Shown here: in pieces, positions 21,961-33,828 of the stretch
Position numbering within the stretch: position 1 is the stretch's first letter
Layout: the number at the start of each line of letters is the position of its first letter
Origin: Endomychus coccineus
Lineage: Eukaryota; Arthropoda; Insecta; Coleoptera; Endomychidae
Length of the DNA stretch: 64,000 bases
NCBI GenBank assembly: GCA_958510875.1
Contig: OY294067.1
Location: 277,122,742 to 277,186,741, forward strand
Reading direction: 5' to 3'
Notes under the pieces: model-generated
What the model saw: only the letters and a program-made list of their open reading frames with translations
Databases searched by the model: none
Told to the model about the DNA's origin: nothing
Position numbers and translations under genes: made by a program

Positions 21961-24599
21961 TTCAGAACGAATTCCATATTCAATATTAGATGTTGCCGGC
22001 GGCTTCCGCATGTAGAGACACCTAACGGCGGCTACCGCTTCGCAGGCTTAGAGAATGCTGAGAGAATATAGATGCAAAACTTAACTCGAACTTACGGCCT
22101 ACTAACCTAACCTAGAAAGTTTATTCCATTTGACAGGGATAATCATTGTATGAGCTATCTGTCATGTAAACATTAGGTGACGTCTTGTTATCTCTGACCT
22201 GTAACGCACAGTCTGAGCTGTGATGAGCCATCAATCTATGAGGAAACTACACACTATATGGATTAATATCCCTTTTGATACCTTAAGAGTCGAATTTTTC
22301 AAGAGTGTCTACGTCGTATAAGGAACCATTCTGCCAAATTTCAAGTCTGTCGGCTTAATAGTTTCGGAGATTTCGTGGTGAGTCGTCAGTGGTATTTCAC
22401 TTATATAATTATACATATATTGAACTGAACTATATTTTGTATACAATTTAGGGCCGTCTTCAAACGAATTCCATGGTACAAGAGCAGCACGATCATACCC
22501 CAAAATTTCGCCGACCAAGTACATCCTCAGACTTTGTGAATCGTTAAATTATTCAGCTAATTGAAATATGTTGATTTGTATAAGGGGGTTTGTAGATCAA
22601 TTATATTTCATAATGCGGTTTTTTTTTGTTAGTTTAAACCGGACTTTGTTAATTTAGTTAGAAGAATTTTATGTCCATTCTACGAATTAAAAAAAATATA
22701 TGTATAACTCATCTGTAACTTTTTCACATACTAGATTCATATTTACCATTTGACGTCTGACGACAACTTAATATCTTATAGTAGTGTCGTATTTGACATT
22801 TTCTCGACATTTAGAAAAATTATCATTTTTCACATTTGGGAACTTCAATCACCATATATTTTTGTACCCTAACTAAAGTTTCTTATCTTTCTCGTAGATT
22901 GGTATTGTAACCACAAAAGATAATGGTATTCTAGGAGGAACTATTAATCGAAAAAGCACGTTTTTTGTACGTAGGTTTGTGTCATTATTAATAAAAAAGA
23001 GCTAAAAATAACTCTTCTTTAACTGGATATTATTTAAGCACTGTGCGGTCATTTATACTATATTTATCTAGTGATGCTTCTTCGTTTTAAATTGTAAATA
23101 AATCATGTGCCTACTCTCTTCTGTCATTCTGAATAGGCGTTCTAGTTGAAAGTCTGATGAGATTGGAAAGGAATGCGGCCAATTTGTTTCTGTATAGATA
23201 CACATCTCGACGCCCTTTCTATAATTCAAGATTTCGTTAAAACATGTAGCGAAAATCCTATTTACGCGATTGATATCTCTCGAATCGGCTATTTGTTTGG
23301 TTCATCCGTCCAAGCTTCAAAACTGACATAATCAACAAGGATTACGATAGAAACTATATACACCATTAAATAAATCGGCTTCTGTTCTGTCAACTATATG
23401 CCAAAGCTTCAACCTATCAATCACTTGATTTCTTCACTGGCTCTGCAGATCCATCTTGTGCTGCTAAAATATTCAGGAGTATAAATAATGCAGCAGCTAC
23501 CATGATCTTTGGCGCACAATGAATTTAGGTAAACATCGATTTTAGGGATGCAGGTATGAATACGGTTAAATTGAAGTACGTAATCGGAGACTAGAGAGCT
23601 CGATTGTCTGAATTCATTTGGAAATTTGCATGACTACACTCCACCAACACGTTGACATTCCGTTAATAAAATAAAATGGAAATTGGACTTGGGTTCATCG
23701 TATTTGTCAAGCTGGTTGGGTATTATCGATTCGACTGAATAATCGTTTGTTTCAGTCCAGTTGTTATTCATTCGAGATGAACATATTATCAAGAAATGGA
23801 ATATTAAGAATTTGGAATATACTTTGGGTATTTATTAATATAAACTCGAAGTGAATATGGTTATAGATTTGATATTGGTAAACTGGTTATTCAGAATAGA
23901 CGATGTATAGGAAATAGCATACCTAGTAGAAAAAGCAACTTCCCTCAGTTCCCTCACAGAAAATATATTGGAAATGATTTAGAAACCACTAATGAAAGAC
24001 ATTATATTATACTCTGTGTTACGTTGCAATTTTATTCAAATCGTGTTGTTACGTCCATCCCTAATTCAACGTGTAATTCCAATATTTTCTCACTATTATA
24101 ACTATCATCAAACCATCACAAATCATTGAATTCTGAGTCTCCTATAATTACCTTAATCTATATTTCAAACCCGTAAAGGCCATATAACATCTGTAATCCA
24201 GCTGGTCAAACTTAGCAAATTATGGGAATTTCCCAACCACCGCATCAGAACAAATAAATACCCCACTTCTTCCATAACCACTGGAGAAGAAGACCATAAT
24301 TCAAGAGTCAATTTGTATAACATTATTTATTCAACATTCCAGCAGACATACAAATATATACTCATTCATTATTGTATAGCTTGTAGAATTAAATTCATTC
24401 AAAAATATTCAACAACAACTCAGTTATTAAAAATGTTTGTAACATTACTGAAAGATCATAGATGGCGTGACATTCTACAAACACCATTGAAAGTACAAAT
24501 CGCATTTCTTACGTTATTAAATTATTAAATAAAATATCGTTTTGAAATTCAAATAAGTTAATTGTTGCTACGGTAATGAAAGTTCGATCGTTTGTAACT
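21961..24599. other. long unassigned region
   Basis: No gene, RNA or paired repeat recognised over about 2.6 kb. Several short frames occur but none has motif support. Confidence 0.4.
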
Positions 24600-24770
24600 T
24601 CAAATCTCGGACCTGGAAAGTGATCAAGAAAATGAATTTATCCCAGTAGAAATCGAAGAAGCTGCTCATAAAGTCACTTTCGAGTTACTGCCTAGTAGGT
24701 CAAAGCTACAGTACGAGTTTTTGTACAATCGTTTCTTGAGATGGTGTTATCTGAAAGTGAAAAAATGCTT
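24600..24770 (+). pseudogene. tyrosine-recombinase N-terminal fragment
   Basis: The plus strand reads VEIEEAAHKVTFELLPSRSK followed by YEFLYNRFLRWC. This parallels SEIEETAKLTSLNLLPEKSK and YEYAYDQFLSWR at the start of the protein encoded from 26047. The similarity ends near 24770 before any catalytic residue. It is a second, truncated copy of the same gene family 1.3 kb upstream. Confidence 0.7.
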
Positions 24771-25030
24771 CTAAAAGTGAATTACTTTTAACACCACTGC
24801 CTTAAAATGACATTTTGGACACATAATGGGTTGAAAATTATGCTTTTTCCCACTACCCCCTTAGAAAATGACTTTTACGACCCTTGAATTAAGGCAGAAA
24901 ACAGCACTTTTCTACCCTAGGGAGGTAAAGTTAACTCAACTATTTTTTTCAGAGTATAATCTGAACTAATTATCGTTACAATAAAGTGTGAGTGAAACTG
25001 ACATGCGTTACTGTGACTACGTTACGGTAC

Positions 25031-25180
<150 letters not shown>

Positions 25181-25510
25181 TTGATTTAATTAGTTTTATT
25201 TTGAATAAAACAATTGACGGCGAAAAACATTCGAGTGAACACATTGTAAATAAAAAATAGCTTTGAATTGAACTTTAATAAAATAGGTTGAGAATGTTGC
25301 TTCGCTTCACTATGTTGTAAACAACGCCTTGGCAACGCCAGCCTCTGTGTTGTATACTAACGATTTCAAATGTTATATTTTAACAGAAAAAAGGATACAA
25401 AGATCATTCTTGAAAATGGGCATGAAAGGTAGTAGGAAAATTATATACATTCCTCTGTAGCAAGGTATCGTCATACTTTCTATATAGGGAGTAAAAAAAA
25501 TCTTTTTTTC

Positions 25511-25820
25511 ACTGCAACAAACCGTTTTTTCTATAGGAACGACGGAGCAAGTTAACTTCAATTGTGTAGAGAGTATACATTTATAATTTAGTAGCTTAGC
25601 TGATTAATTCAAAGTTAAAGTTGTACAAAAAATGTTGTTTGTATTTCGCTCATAAAATTCTTCTTTTAATGACACATTCGAGTGAACCACTTGGCTATGC
25701 CAACTATTTACCAGTCTGTTTCATACTTATACCTGCAGTCAGTTGACTTTCAAAATTAGTCACACTATAATATAACCTTTTCCGACGACCACATGCGAAA
25801 ATGACAAATAGCACACTATT
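25511..25820 (+). repeat. left flanking repeat of the tyrosine-recombinase element
   Basis: The segments 25511-25605 and 25750-25777 are repeated in the same orientation, fused without the intervening 145 bp, at 27380-27500. Landmarks are AACGACGGAGCAAGTTAACT and ACTTTCAAAATTAGTCA. Confidence 0.8.
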
Positions 25821-27295
25821 TAGTTACTTCCATAATGACAAATATCACCCTGAAGATGAAAAGTTAAATATCATACTAGAGTGATATGTGTATCTATAGC
25901 TATATGTATTGCATAATGGAATTGAAGTGTGCTTTGAAATTAATATTGCGAAAACGTCAGATAAACTTTAGAAGTGTCAGTTTTGCATATGCATCATTCT
26001 TATCATATACAAAACCGTGAAAATAGTATCTAAAATTCCATAAAACATGGATGCAGAGATTAATAGTGATGATCAATGTACTCCATCTGAAATTGAAGAG
26101 ACCGCAAAATTAACGTCACTAAATTTACTGCCTGAAAAGTCCAAAAGAAGGTACGAATACGCTTACGATCAATTTCTTTCATGGCGAAGAAATAAGGAAA
26201 TAAGAAGCTCATTTTCTGAAAACGTTTTGCTTGCATACATGGGGGAACTTTCCAATATAATCCAATGCTCAACATTATGGACTACTTATTCTATGTTGCG
26301 TACCACTTTATCCATTCACCACAATGTGGATATCTCCAAATATAGTAGACTTGAGGTATTTTTAAAAAGGAAAAGTGACGGATATAAACCGAAAAAAGCT
26401 AAAATTTTGACGCAACAAGAAATTTGTGAATTTATAAATAAAGCTTCCGATGAGATTCATTTACTTACAAAGGTAAGTCATCGGTCTATACATTTATTCA
26501 ATTATGGTTTTTCTTAGGTTGTGTTGGTTATGGGTATGGTGCATGTCGCAAGCAAGAACTTACCCAGTTATGTATAAATAACATTGAAGATTTAGGGACT
26601 GCTGTCATTCAAATTAATAATTCAAAAAATAAATGCTGTCGCAAGTTCACTATTACTGGGAACTTTTATAGCATATATAAAAAATATGCCAATCTAAGAC
26701 CGCCAACTACCGAAACACGCTTTTTTCTTAATTGTAGAGACCAAAAATGCACAAAACAAGTAGTGGGCATTAACAAAATTGGAAATATACCTAGAGTAGT
26801 GGCTAAATTTTTAAATCTAAAGGATCCTGAAAAATACACGGGGCACTCATTTCGCCGTTCTTCTGCTACTATATTAGTAGATGCAGGAAGAGATCTAACT
26901 TCTCTGAAAAGACATGGGGGTTGGAAATCGTCCAAAGTCGCAGAAGAATATATTGACGATTCTGCTACTAACATTTTGAATATTGCCAATAAAATTATGG
27001 GTGCCATCAGCAGTACTTCGAAAACCGTCACTCCGCCTCTTCGAGAAACTGACATCGAGTCTACTACTGTACATAGTGTACGAATAACAGAGAGAAATCT
27101 GTCTAACTCCTCATTGCAAAGTCCATTACAATTTACTAATTGTAATAATAATAATATTACTTTTAATTTCTACAATTCTAAGCAGTAATCTTGTTCAATT
27201 ATTACTTTTCTTTGTGAAATTCTCAAATTCTCAAAATTAAGTGAATATATATTAATTTTTTTGCAATTATGCATTAATCTGTGGTCGTCGGAAAA
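25778..27295 (+). mobile_element. tyrosine-recombinase (Crypton-like) element with 16-bp inverted ends
   Basis: TTTTCCGACGACCACA at 25778-25793 is repeated as an exact complement at 27280-27295, enclosing 1518 bp with one spliced tyrosine-recombinase gene. Related sequence lies on both outer sides as direct repeats (25511 and 27380). Cryptons, the usual home of such genes in animals, are not expected to have terminal inverted repeats. Either these are recombinase binding arms, or the gene has been carried by another element. Confidence 0.6.
26047..27188 (+). pseudogene. Crypton-like tyrosine recombinase, one frameshift
   Basis: Exon 1 (26047-26472, 142 codons) starts at the ATG giving MDAEINSDD and holds the helical core-binding domain. 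A 45-nt intron with gtaagt and ttag borders follows, then exon 2 from 26518. Exon 2 starts in the expected frame (VVLVMGM) but must shift by one base near 26540 to read GACRKQEL, which carries the first catalytic Arg. The catalytic half then stays open to 27188, with YTGHSFRRSSAT (His-x-x-Arg), KRHGGWKSS and the nucleophile Tyr in AEEYIDDS. These are the R-H-R-W-Y residues of the family. The C-terminal tail is Asn/Ser-rich. One indel therefore separates this copy from a full-length protein of about 370 residues. Confidence 0.82.
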
Positions 27296-27315
27296 ATTGT
27301 GTACATTACTTGTGT

Positions 27316-27379
27316 GGAAAGTGCCATTTCACACTCGTGGGACAACATTCTCCCACTCATGTGAAATGGGTCACTTTCC
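27316..27379. repeat. long hairpin next to the recombinase element
   Basis: The arms (GGAAAGTG-CATTTCACA and its complement) pair over about 27 bp with a few mismatches around an 8-nt loop. It lies 20 bp outside the right inverted repeat and directly before the downstream direct repeat. Confidence 0.8.
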
Positions 27380-27530
27380 GCAACAAACCGTTTCTATAGG
27401 AACGACGGAGCAAGTTAACTTCAATTGTATACAGAATATTCATTTATAATTTAGTAGACTTTCAAAATTAGTCAGACTAAAATGTAACCTTTTTCAAACT
27501 GACACATGAATGTCAAAATTTGCCACAGAG
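27376..27530 (+). repeat. right flanking repeat of the tyrosine-recombinase element
   Basis: Same orientation and sequence as 25511-25605 joined to 25750-25777, without the 145-bp segment in between. Confidence 0.8.
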
Positions 27531-29504
27531 TAAAGACATAAAATAGACTGTGACGTTACATCGAGAATTTCGGACATTTTGCAAGTTAAATATATGCGTG
27601 TGATGATTATTTATAACCAGAAAAACACTGTTGTCATTAAGGTTCGATGAAATACTATAATTCCATTTGAAGAACTGAAGATGGATTTCACAAATACCAC
27701 TCTAAACGGAACTCCGCGCTCATAAATGATCCTATTTTCACTACTTTCAAGCGATATGCAAAATTGCTATTCCATACGACCAATAGGATCGTTGCAATCT
27801 CCACAGTTTTTACACACTTACATAGAGATATCATGTCGATTTAGAAATGCTCAAAACTGATATATCCGAAAATCAGGAAAAATATTTTCCTTACAAAATT
27901 GTGAAGGAAGTGTAGTAATTATTTATAAATACTACGTATAGTGACTGAAGTAAAGTTAAGTATTACTTATCAAAGTTGTGAAATATTTCGTATATTGAAT
28001 CTCTTTCTTTGGCTTCCAGATTATAAGTGAACAAAAAAAGAACGTTGATAAACATTTTGATCTGTTGAAGACAACAGTTAGAATAGTCTTAAGATATGAC
28101 GATGATTCGAACGAGCAAAGCTCGTTGTCATGGCAGCATAATTTAGCTTGTAAAAATAAATTGAAATTGACTTGTAACCGCACGCAAGTTGTGAACAAAC
28201 TTTATTCAGGGTGAGTTAACTCTAACTACAACAAAGGCGAATCCAACACGTCTACAATTATTGACATTTCGACACCCTAGTTTTTCAACGGTAGATTTTT
28301 ATCAAGAAAATCGAGATATTGGTGCCCACAATTTGCGAAAGTTTTATAAATACACTTCAGATTTCCATAAACGATTTGTGAGCGTAACTATATATACGCA
28401 AGTTCTTTCACAACGGATGTTGCTCATTAATAATACAAGCCCATCATAACGTTCGTTGAGAGTGAAGAATTACTTTCAGACATAGAACATTTACTTCAGA
28501 CATTGCTTAAAGACGACTAGTTAAAACCCATGTGTGTACTTCCTATTTATGTCGTATTCCATCCTAAGTGGATATACAGGCTATGCCCTGAATATAGCAT
28601 GTAATGAATAGTTTCTGAAATTAAAACATTTCTAGGTTTCTGTTAAAATAATAACACTTAATAAACAGTTTAATTAATTAGTTTATTAATTTTATTAATG
28701 AAAATCTTTGTTAAGATAAGAAAATATCTTTTTCAGTATTTTTGGATGAAATTTCTTCTGTAAACAAAAATTATTCTAAAACTTTTCTAATAAAATACGT
28801 GTTTATTCATTTTTTATTTGTAAATACAGTTTTATTTAAGTAAAAAAAAATTTGTATCGCTTTCTAGATGAAATTTTGAAGGTATATTTCATAATTTTTT
28901 ATTTCAATTTTGTTATAAGTAATTTTATTAATAAATTATGGTTTTTAATATAGCAAAATTATTTATTTTTATAATTGAGAATTAAATTTTGAAATAATTT
29001 TTAGGGAATTATTATTAATTTTTATTTTAATAATGGAATAAATAAAAAGTATAAATAAATTAGTTATTCTAACAGCGCCAAAGAATAATAGGTTCCCAAA
29101 ATTAATAAGTTTCTAGGTTCTACGTTGTTGAATATCACTAAAAATGGATGGTATTGAGTCTTACGACAGTCAAATATTTTCTTACAATCCTATCCTCCAA
29201 TCTTACAGATTGGAAGGTTTCTTTATGGTTACGTTTCTGGACTGGGTTTGTATAGTAAACTGAATGAATAATTAATGATATTGGAATATTAGTGTAAAAT
29301 TTTAAATAATTAAGCTTCATTTCGAAAATATTTTGGTTGGATTCTCATTGTCTCCACTAATTTTCAGAATGGTGGTACTTTTAGTTCTTCATATATAGAT
29401 CGCTTTAACTCATGGAGATATATCCTGTATATAATAGATAACTAATTTTCACAAGAAACAGAGGTACCTGTGTAAACTAAAATTTTTAATTATATAATTT
29501 CGTT
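27531..29504. other. unassigned region, AT-rich block at 28640-29060
   Basis: No gene recognised. The 28640-29060 stretch is strongly AT-rich with mitochondrial-like composition, but I could not match it to a specific mitochondrial gene. Confidence 0.35.
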
Positions 29505-29748
29505 ATATGTAAATTCTTGGAAAATAGGCCACATTAACACTTACATCTATTATAAATATTATATAAACTGATTCAGATCAACTAAAGCGCATACTATGCA
29601 CTAAGTTTAAGAAATCCCGCGGCTTTGTTGATGTGAATCAGTTTTCAAATGTCTTCTGATGTTAGTTGTGAGACCGAACAGCACGTAAAGACGAATATAT
29701 AATAGATATAAATGTATGTGACCTATTTCCCAAGAATTTACATTTCTG
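29505..29748. mobile_element. MITE-like inverted-repeat element
   Basis: Ends TGTAAATTCTTGG-AAATAGG (from 29508) and its complement (to about 29745) pair over about 30 bp. A second inner pair, AAACTGATTCAGATCAAC and its complement near 29620-29645, extends the fold. No ORF. A single end with the same motif occurs at 44665-44690. Confidence 0.65.
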
Positions 29749-30484
29749 AATCATTATTATTTTATTTTGTGATGTATATATTTATAAACATGGTAATATT
29801 CAGCTATGTATCTGTGTGTAATTTGTTTAAAACAAAATATCATAAAGTAACAGATAACTCAATTTTTGATGTTTTAAAGTTAATCAAATATAATATCATT
29901 CTGAGCGTTTGAGCCAGTTACAAAGGGTCGTTTAGCAGGGATATTGTTTCGTGTTTGTTGCACTGATTTTGGTAAAACCTGCATAATTTTATTTATTTGC
30001 TGAATCTCGTATCTACTCTATTGGCGCAATGATTTTGATTATGCCATCATTTTCATGAATGAAGCATTTTTTATAGCAAAATCAATACACTATCATACCT
30101 TTCACCTGTTTCAATATTTCATTTCGCTTATTAGTCTTCACTGTTAGTGACATGTGTACAGACAGCCCGGAGCCTATAGATGTCCGCTGAAGTGATACAT
30201 TATGTTCCTTCAGGCTTCAGCTAACTGTTCCTGAAGCTTCACACTATGTAATAATATTCGAAGAGGCACAAGGACAATGTACCGAACACTAAAAGGACCA
30301 TAAAACAGAAACAGAGACTCATCGTATTAAGCCACCATTTTTACTACCTCTTCAGGTATTATTTTTAAATAAGCAAACTTTGAATAACCTCGTGGTATAA
30401 GGAAAACTAGGAATGTGTTGTTGCCGCTTGGAGGTAGATGAATAGTGTGCTTGGAAATGTTACTCTTCGCAAATCATTCGATTT
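29749..30484. other. unassigned spacer
   Basis: Nothing recognisable. Confidence 0.35.
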
Positions 30485-30715
30485 GCTTACTGATCTTTAT
30501 ATAATTCATTCATATTCTATAACATACACGCATTTGTGCAAAGATCATGAAATAAATTATTTATTTCATTATCTTCACAAAACAAAATAATATTTATTTA
30601 TATTAATAATGCTTTTAAGAAAATATACCAAAACAAATTTTTCCGCTTCCGGGAATCGAACCCGAGTCTACTGAGTGGCAGGCCGATAACCTAACCCATA
30701 GACCACACCGCTAGT
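30485..30715 (-). repeat. tRNA-derived SINE, copy 1
   Basis: On the minus strand the head resembles tRNA-Gly (GCC loop CTGCCAC, poorly paired stem). It has an A box at 30705-30695 and a perfect B box GGTTCGATTCC at 30662-30652. It runs into a 150-bp AT-rich tail. Head and tail both match the plus-strand copy at 57715-57940, so the unit is a SINE and not a lone tRNA pseudogene. Confidence 0.7.
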
Positions 30716-31113
30716 TGTTATTAACTGTTAATGGTGGTAATTGTTGCAGAACGAGTTTGTTGAAATTAGGGTGAAAGCAGTTTTAAGTTAACTAATTTAC
30801 TGTGAAAGTTTTGAATCGATTCAAATCGGCTATACTATTCACGTGAACGCTATGCATTTGTGAAACACATTGTGTTTACGTGCTCTCTATCTTGGATGTG
30901 GATAGACCCACTAGGAGGTCAGTACGCTGTGCATATGCCCAACGAGTTAAGACGGAGTCAGTGAGTGAGCCAGAAGGAGGAGAGACTTCGTTCGATGCGA
31001 TCACTTCGTCTTTCGTATAAGTAGATCAAGAGCGCGACCCGCAGTCTGACGCGAGTTCGATTCTTTAGCACTACCAAAGGTATGTAGTCACCGTTCGACC
31101 GCTTTCTAGTAAC

Positions 31114-32042
31114 TAGTGTTGAGAATGACTGGTCTTGGTCTCTTTATGCAAGGCCAAGACCCAGACCGTATTTTGACAGCAAGACCAAGACTGTATGCAA
31201 GAACAAGACCATATCCTGCAAGACCGAGACTTCTGCAAGAGTCTTGCAAATCCTGCATTAAGATATTTTATCTGTATTACCGTAGAGAGATCTGGAAATA
31301 TAATATTTAGTAGTCTTTGCTAAAAGAATTCCAAAATAGAAAATTATTTATCTGGGGACATTGCCGAAAACTGCTTGCAGTTGCTTTGTCGGAAGCCGCA
31401 AATCGCTCGCTTAGCTTTGGGGTGTGCCTCAAAGTTCCTTCTTCTTTGCAATGTCCGCACTTGCAGGTGTTTTTGTTTCATATATTGTGAGTCACATAAT
31501 ATGTGTTGGAACGGTGAAAAAATATTTATTGTTTAACTAGTTTCTTTTTAACTTTGGTGACGTGTGTTCATTGTTTTTAAGTTGAATACGAAAAACATGT
31601 GAATGGATGCTGATTTGCATACATTTTTGGTTGTTTTTTCATTGTAAAATTGTAGATTAACTAGTAAAATTTACATACACATAAATGCTTTCAAAATTGA
31701 ACATAACATCCCAGTTTTCGGATACTGACCTCACGGGCGTCCTCACCGGCCACTGTAGGCTCTCCCTCACGGAGAGTTCATCCTGTCCCAATTGCGGTAC
31801 AGGAGAGGAGACTCTTCACCAACTTATAGAGAGAGTGCGCCAAGCTGTGTCGCAGTCGCACCAGGATACTTCTGGGTGCGGCCAAACTAGGTCTGTTCGA
31901 TCGTTGTGAAAAAGCAAGTCTTGCAAAACCAATACCAATACTTAACATGCAAGACCAAGACCAAGAAACACCAGCAACTATATGTGAAAGAACAAGACAA
32001 GACCATACAAGTCTTGGTCTTGATCTTGCTTGCTCATCACTA
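31114..32042. mobile_element. hAT-like non-autonomous transposon
   Basis: The element is 929 bp. Its ends are TAGTGTTGAGAATGAC (left) and the complement of TAGTGATGAGCAAGCAAG (right). The flanking 8-mers are CTAGTAAC and GTAGAAAC, matching at 6 of 8 positions. The uninterrupted repeat at 6565-7005 has GTAGAAAC (complement) once at this point, which supports an 8-bp duplication. Both subterminal regions are rich in CAAGACC/GGTCTTG, as is common in hAT elements. There is no transposase. Part of a retrotransposon lies inside. Confidence 0.75.
31715..31910 (+). pseudogene. non-LTR retrotransposon C-terminal fragment inside the hAT element
   Basis: The translation TDLTGVLTGHCRLSLTESS followed by CPNCGTGEETLHQL is the post-RNase-H region of Jockey/I-type ORF2 proteins, which ends in a CxxC-E-T-H-C motif. 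Only about 60 residues are present, in a frame that degrades afterwards. Confidence 0.6.
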
Positions 32043-32250
32043 GTAGAAACCAACAACGTCCCATATGAGCCGAAAGGGGGATATGCCAATCAAGAACTCG
32101 AGCTCGATTGTTTTCTCTACAATCGGCCAGATAGTTAGCGCATCGAACAGTGCGCGAAACAGAGCGAAAAGCATCGAGTATTTCGTCGGATTACTCTGCT
32201 CAATAACTCGAAAACGGCTTAAGATACAACTTTGAATTTGTATGTCAGTA

Positions 32251-33121
32251 AATTTCGAGCATCATTCATAGTTTATGTCAAAGTTAAGTGTACGTATTAG
32301 GTTTTTGTAACAAGTCGATAACGGTTTATATCAACTCAGAACAGGAACTCTATATTGACATAACTCATTTAGTTCGGTTCATATCAAATTTCTCTTTCAT
32401 CATCACTGAATCCTACCGCATAAGATCGACTGGGTCGGTCCCCTTCATCTCTCCACATCAAACAGTTCAATCATACTGTTCTGAATACGATGTCGGCCAC
32501 TTGATTCGACCCTTGAAAGAACGAGAAATTATGCCTGTTCCACCATAACAGGTCCAATCTGTACGTGCGCCATCCCCCAGATATGAAACAATAACAGTCA
32601 TCAGTATGAGTGAAATGCCATCAATTCAAGTACCGGATGCATAAATCATGAGAACGAGGCGAGCTAGACTACAATTAGACGTCTACTAGTGTTAATTAAA
32701 TATGTTTATAAATTATATGGTCTTGACATGAAAACCGCTCTCGACGTGCGTCGTTCTGAATTGCCATTTGGTCTATAAATAAGCCCGTTTTAGAAAATAA
32801 ATATAACGCGCCAACGATTTTAATAACCTCTATTGCAAACTAAACTACGCCGGTTCTTTATTCTGGGAGTCTTTATGATTGTGGCACTGTGTAATGCCTT
32901 TGTAGATTATGATATTTCAATTCGTTGTTCCAAGTTATTTCTGTTGCACATATTGACTGAATCTAAACAACTATTTGCACCAGGAGCCAGGGTTCGAGTT
33001 AAATTCTGCTTCAGTCAGCTTTAAAAAAACCTATTATAGACTGGCTGGTGTCCCTGGGGTTCCGTGGAGATCGCCCAAGGGTTCTGCGAAATTCACTTAT
33101 TCATAATATACAAGAAAGAAA
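32251..33121. other. unassigned spacer
   Basis: An 86-codon frame at 32288-32548 has no motif. I see no gene. Confidence 0.35.
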
Positions 33122-33828
33122 CAAACGTTTCCATCCCTTCTGAATTACCTAGATATTTGTCATTATTGTGTTTCAAGAGTGATAAACTTTCTTGAGGAAT
33201 GGTGTAACCTGTAATTAAAATATCTTCGGCTAATGCTGATTTTTCACCATTATTTTTTTATATGGGAAAACTGTTCTTTATACCGAGATAGAATATTCCT
33301 TTTAGTTTGACCCACATAGCATTTTCAACAAGATTCACAATCTATTTTGTAAATCCAGGATTTATCTGTAAATTTGTATTGCCAATTTAGAAAACGAAAA
33401 TTGTGAAATTTATTAATTATTGAGAAATGATTAGTGAATTATCTGAATTTAATTGAACTATTTCAAGGTAATGATGGCTCTAATTTGGTTAATCCATAGC
33501 GCTCCATTTTTCGTTTTTGGTTAGAAATTAACTTATTGATCAAAGATTTGCCATAACCATTGTCCATCGCTATTGTTAAAGTTCCTCAACTTTATTGTTA
33601 TAATTTCCCTGGCTCAAATGAACTTTTAATAATCTATGAACAAGAAGGCTAATAAATGGAGCTATTTTATAATAAATTGCTGTAGTTGAGTCCACCGTAT
33701 AAAGAGCATTTTTCTTGTACAAAGAAAAATCAGCATTAGCAGAATATATTTTAAATGCAGGTCACGGCATTTCTCAAAAAAATTGATCACTGTTGAAAAG
33801 GTAATTAAGAAGGGATGGAAATGTATAA
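33122..33828. mobile_element. non-autonomous element with long inverted repeats
   Basis: Arms of about 150-170 bp (33122-33290 and 33665-33828) are reverse complements with roughly 75-80 percent identity by eye. Landmarks are TTTCCATCCCTTCT at the end and GCTAATGCTGATTTTT inside. The centre of about 370 bp has no ORF. Confidence 0.65.

Larger units (their letters stand above)
30950..32250 (-). repeat. interspersed repeat, copy 2, split by a hAT-like insertion
   Basis: The two outer parts (30950-31113 and 32043-32250) together match 6565-7005 in reverse complement. The continuity of the match across the insertion defines its exact borders. Confidence 0.78.

Noticed and set aside
22309..22524. 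71-codon minus-strand ORF
   Set aside because: No motif support; consistent with chance.
28640..29060. Third NUMT
   Set aside because: Composition is suitable, but I could not find any 12S, 16S or protein-gene landmark.
30650..30715. tRNA-Gly gene
   Set aside because: The anticodon and acceptor stems do not pair, and the sequence continues into a tail shared with 57715-57940, so it is a SINE head.
33030..33110. 3' remnant of a ZBED-type hAT gene
   Set aside because: Only a GGTTCCGTGGAGAT-like stretch is suggestive and no coding block precedes it.
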